Shown here piece by piece: positions 62,144 through 64,000 of a stretch of 64,000 nt of DNA. The DNA lies in assembly GCF_009830105.1 (NCBI RefSeq), contig NZ_WURB01000005.1:1-64000 (forward strand), in the 5' to 3' direction. The notes under the pieces are model-generated. The model was given only the letters and a program-made list of their open reading frames with translations. It made no database searches and had not been told where the DNA came from. The translations under genes were made by a program, and so were the position numbers. The stretch's first letter is position 1. Each line of letters starts with the position of its first letter. This stretch comes from Microvirga makkahensis (GTDB lineage: Bacteria > Pseudomonadota > Alphaproteobacteria > Rhizobiales > Beijerinckiaceae).

Positions 62144-63082
62144 TTAGAACTTTGTCTCGATCCCGTCCGCGATGGCGCGGAAGCGCGGGAGGTTCCGGTC
62201 TCTCTCCTCCTCGCGGGTGAGGCCGACGATCCGCACGTAGCGGTCTCCATCGAACCGGATCGACTGCATCACCACGATCGGCTGGCCCGATTCCGCCTCG
62301 ACCGCTCTCGCCACGATCTCATGCCAATCCTGGCCTTTGAGGCGGAAGGAATCCGATCGCTCGATCCGAATGTTCTTCAGCACCTGGTTTGCGTAGAGGG
62401 CGGCCTGCGCGAACTGCTTGCGCTGCTCGCTGGAAGGAGGAACCGGCTGCAGAGACGCTCCGACGATGATCATCGGCTGCTCCACGGCCTTGATGGTGTC
62501 CTTCGGCCCATCCGTGAACAGGACGGAACTCCCGGCGATCACGCGGACGGGCCTGAACCCGGATTTCTCGACGATCCGGAAGGGGAGGGCGGACACCTGT
62601 TCCTCCAGAGACACGTCGTGGCGCAGGGCGACGCTCCTCAGGGCCTCCCGGATCTGTTCGTCGCTGTATCCCTCGCTGCCGCCGTTCACCTGCGCCACGA
62701 CGAGGCCGGTCAGGGCCTCGTCCTTGAGCAGAAGGAGCCATTTGCGCCCCATGACGGGCTTCACCATCGTGCCGCTGATGAGAATGGCGGGGCTCGATCC
62801 CAGCTTCACGTCCTCCCGGGTGACCAGTTCGAGGCCCTGCTGTTTGAACACGTCCTTGGTAAACCCGGCGGAGAGTTGATCAAAGGCTCCGGCCGGCATT
62901 TCCATGAGGGTGATCACGGCCGCGCGCTCCTCGTTCTCGAATCCGCTGAAGCGCTTGGACAGGGTCATCTCGGGCGGAGGAACGAGGCCGATGCGGGATG
63001 CAGGCGGGAAAACGGGCTCCGCGGCGAAAGCCGCCTGGATGGACAGGATAAGGCCGAATGCAGCAGCGTGAAAAGCTTTCAT
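62144..63082 (-). CDS. Secreted hypothetical protein, 312 aa
   Basis: A signal peptide (1-20, ending FAA) is followed by FPPASRIGLVPPPEMTLSKRFSGF, a repeated-strand pattern. The two halves resemble each other: GSSPAILISGTMV... with a RKWLLLLKDEALTGLVVAQV strand pair, and SSVLFTDGPKDT... with QPMIIVGASLQP. The region around DVFKQQGLELVTRED looks helical. No Cys is present. It resembles conserved Bradyrhizobium-group hypothetical proteins by eye, but I cannot name a domain. It lies between a TRIC remnant and alkB. Function is unknown. Confidence 0.72.
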   Translation of the reverse strand: MKAFHAAAFGLILSIQAAFAAEPVFPPASRIGLVPPPEMTLSKRFSGFENEERAAVITLMEMPAGAFDQLSAGFTKDVFKQQGLELVTREDVKLGSSPAILISGTMVKPVMGRKWLLLLKDEALTGLVVAQVNGGSEGYSDEQIREALRSVALRHDVSLEEQVSALPFRIVEKSGFRPVRVIAGSSVLFTDGPKDTIKAVEQPMIIVGASLQPVPPSSEQRKQFAQAALYANQVLKNIRIERSDSFRLKGQDWHEIVARAVEAESGQPIVVMQSIRFDGDRYVRIVGLTREEERDRNLPRFRAIADGIETKF

Positions 63083-63114
63083 GGGCGCCCCTTGAGGATC
63101 TTGTCGCTTGGAGG

Positions 63115-63735
63115 CTAAAGCGGCTTTTCCACCTTGCGCAAGGTGAGATTGAGCCGCCCTCCCTGCGGCAGCAGGTCCGAGCTGCCGGGGATCAGCCGGT
63201 CGATGCCATGATAGATCAGTCGGGCCGGGCCGCCGAACACGATCGCGTCACCGGATCGGAGGCGGATCGACCGGGTCGGGTCCTTGCGGTCGAGGCCGCC
63301 ATAGCGGAACAGGGCCGTGTCGCCGAGCGACAGCGAGACGACGGGCGCGTCGAACTCCTCCTCGTCCTTGTCTTGGTGCAGTCCCATGCGGGCCGTGGGC
63401 TCGTAGAAATTGATCAGGCAGGCATCGGCCGGATGCGGATAGAGGCTCAAGCTCTCCCAGGCCTGCCGGATCAGGTCGGGCATGGCTGGCCAGGGACGGC
63501 CGGTCTCGGGATGGAGCGGCTGATAACGGTAGCCCTCCACATCGGAGACCCAGCCGAGCCGCCCGCAATTGGTCATCCTCACAGAGAAGGCCTTCCCCGT
63601 GCGCGGCATCCGCGGCGTGAAGAGGGGCGCGGCGCGGGTGATCTCGCGCAGGGATCGGAGTAATTCTTCCTGAGCCGGACGGTCCAGGTAATCCGGGTGA
63701 TAGACGAGGCCGGGGCTGAGGGTGACAGGGGACAT
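63115..63735 (-). CDS. alkB: AlkB-type 2-oxoglutarate/Fe(II) oxygenase
   Basis: The 206-residue enzyme repairs N-alkylated bases by oxidative demethylation. The iron ligands are His120 and Asp122 in LHQDKDE, with His176 in LIYHGIDR. Arg194 and Arg200 in RLNLTLR bind 2-oxoglutarate, and INFYEPTARMG (about 108-118) is the lead-in. ATG 63735 is used because upstream sequence overlaps a palindromic repeat and is not protein-like. It resembles the compact alphaproteobacterial AlkB. It is not in an ada operon. Confidence 0.93.
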   Translation of the reverse strand: MSPVTLSPGLVYHPDYLDRPAQEELLRSLREITRAAPLFTPRMPRTGKAFSVRMTNCGRLGWVSDVEGYRYQPLHPETGRPWPAMPDLIRQAWESLSLYPHPADACLINFYEPTARMGLHQDKDEEEFDAPVVSLSLGDTALFRYGGLDRKDPTRSIRLRSGDAIVFGGPARLIYHGIDRLIPGSSDLLPQGGRLNLTLRKVEKPL

Positions 63736-63764
63736 CGGGCTATCGTGGCACGCCCCGTCCTTCC

Positions 63765-63873
63765 TTGTCATCACCGGCCTCGTGCCGGTGATCCCGACGG
63801 TGGGGCGCGGCGCCCTTCCGAAAGAGGTGGCCGGGACCGATCCCCGGCCCCGATCCGGGGATGACCATGACAA
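63765..63873. repeat. Dispersed palindromic repeat flanked by ttgtcat / atgacaa
   Basis: This is the longest copy (109 bp). It begins like 54796-54831 and contains ggccgggaccgatcccc, the block shared with 48.4 and 24.1 kb. It separates gpmA and alkB. Confidence 0.6.
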
Positions 63874-63893
63874 GAGAGGCGCAACGCGCTGTC

Positions 63894-64000
63894 TTACCCC
63901 TCCAGAACTTCTTTGCTGGCAACGGTCGTATCGGCATTGAGGTGATAGACCAGCGGGATGCCGGTGGCGAGCTCCAGGCCCGGAATCGTCTCGGCCGTCA
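63894..64000 (-). CDS. gpmA: 2,3-bisphosphoglycerate-dependent phosphoglycerate mutase, 3' end only
   Basis: The minus strand ends in [20 protein letters not shown] then [14 protein letters not shown] and a stop. This is the C-terminus of rhizobial GpmA, where ELATGxPxVYRLNADSTVASKE is conserved. GpmA interconverts 3- and 2-phosphoglycerate in glycolysis. The catalytic histidines lie outside the window. Confidence 0.8.
   Translation of the reverse strand, partial: TAETIPGLELATGIPLVYHLNADTTVASKEVLEG

Overview
The window is GC-rich and densely coded on both strands. It most resembles a chromosome of a Hyphomicrobiales alphaproteobacterium, perhaps a Methylobacteriaceae member such as Microvirga. 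That placement is inferred from HWE-type histidine kinases, DUF6894, DUF1127, DUF2852 and DUF5063 proteins, divergent hrcA/rph, and the cluster of rsmI, yraN and a LpoA-like gene. No search was run to confirm it.

Layout. 1-3.8 kb: the end of a large cadherin-like surface protein, two small genes, two gene-less intrinsic terminators and a membrane protein. 3.9-11.05 kb: the most interesting locus, a LysR regulator followed by a TRAP transporter (DctP, DctQ, DctM), a DUF2848 protein, an amidase and a DUF1445/UPF0317 protein. It reads as one uptake-and-degradation operon for an unknown small carboxylate or amide. 11.8-15 kb: a glycine betaine type ABC transporter (proVWX). 15-19.2 kb: small genes, a decayed integrase fused to a truncated response-regulator remnant, and a four-PAS HWE kinase. 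19.7 kb: tRNA-Ser(GGA). 20-32.3 kb: msrA, mepA, an SDR, a PRC-barrel protein, a histone H1-like protein, an EamA permease coupled to a RecD-like helicase, an orphan Tat-exported TRAP binding protein, a lytic transglycosylase and a second HWE kinase. 32.3-36.7 kb: a truncated glutaredoxin-type arsC, an SDR and an MFS permease, then a decaying arsR-arsC-acr3 operon. 36.7-64 kb: mostly core genes (lepA, sulP, an APC permease, hrcA, rph, rdgB, hemW, gshB, a lipid kinase, yraN, rsmI, an LpoA-like lipoprotein, an ssuACB-osmC operon, glnD, grpE, alkB and the end of gpmA), with a TRIC-channel pseudogene after grpE.

How it fits together. Many genes deal with solute capture: two TRAP systems or parts of them, betaine and sulfonate ABC systems, SulP, APC, MFS and EamA. 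Others handle envelope remodelling (MepA, MltB, LpoA-like) and stress (MsrA, AlkB, HrcA/GrpE, OsmC, GshB). Dispersed palindromic repeats occupy several intergenic gaps, and five pseudogene clusters mark sites of gene loss. No CRISPR array, intact insertion sequence, prophage or recognisable defence island was seen. The best candidate for an undescribed system is the TRAP-DUF2848-amidase-DUF1445 operon.
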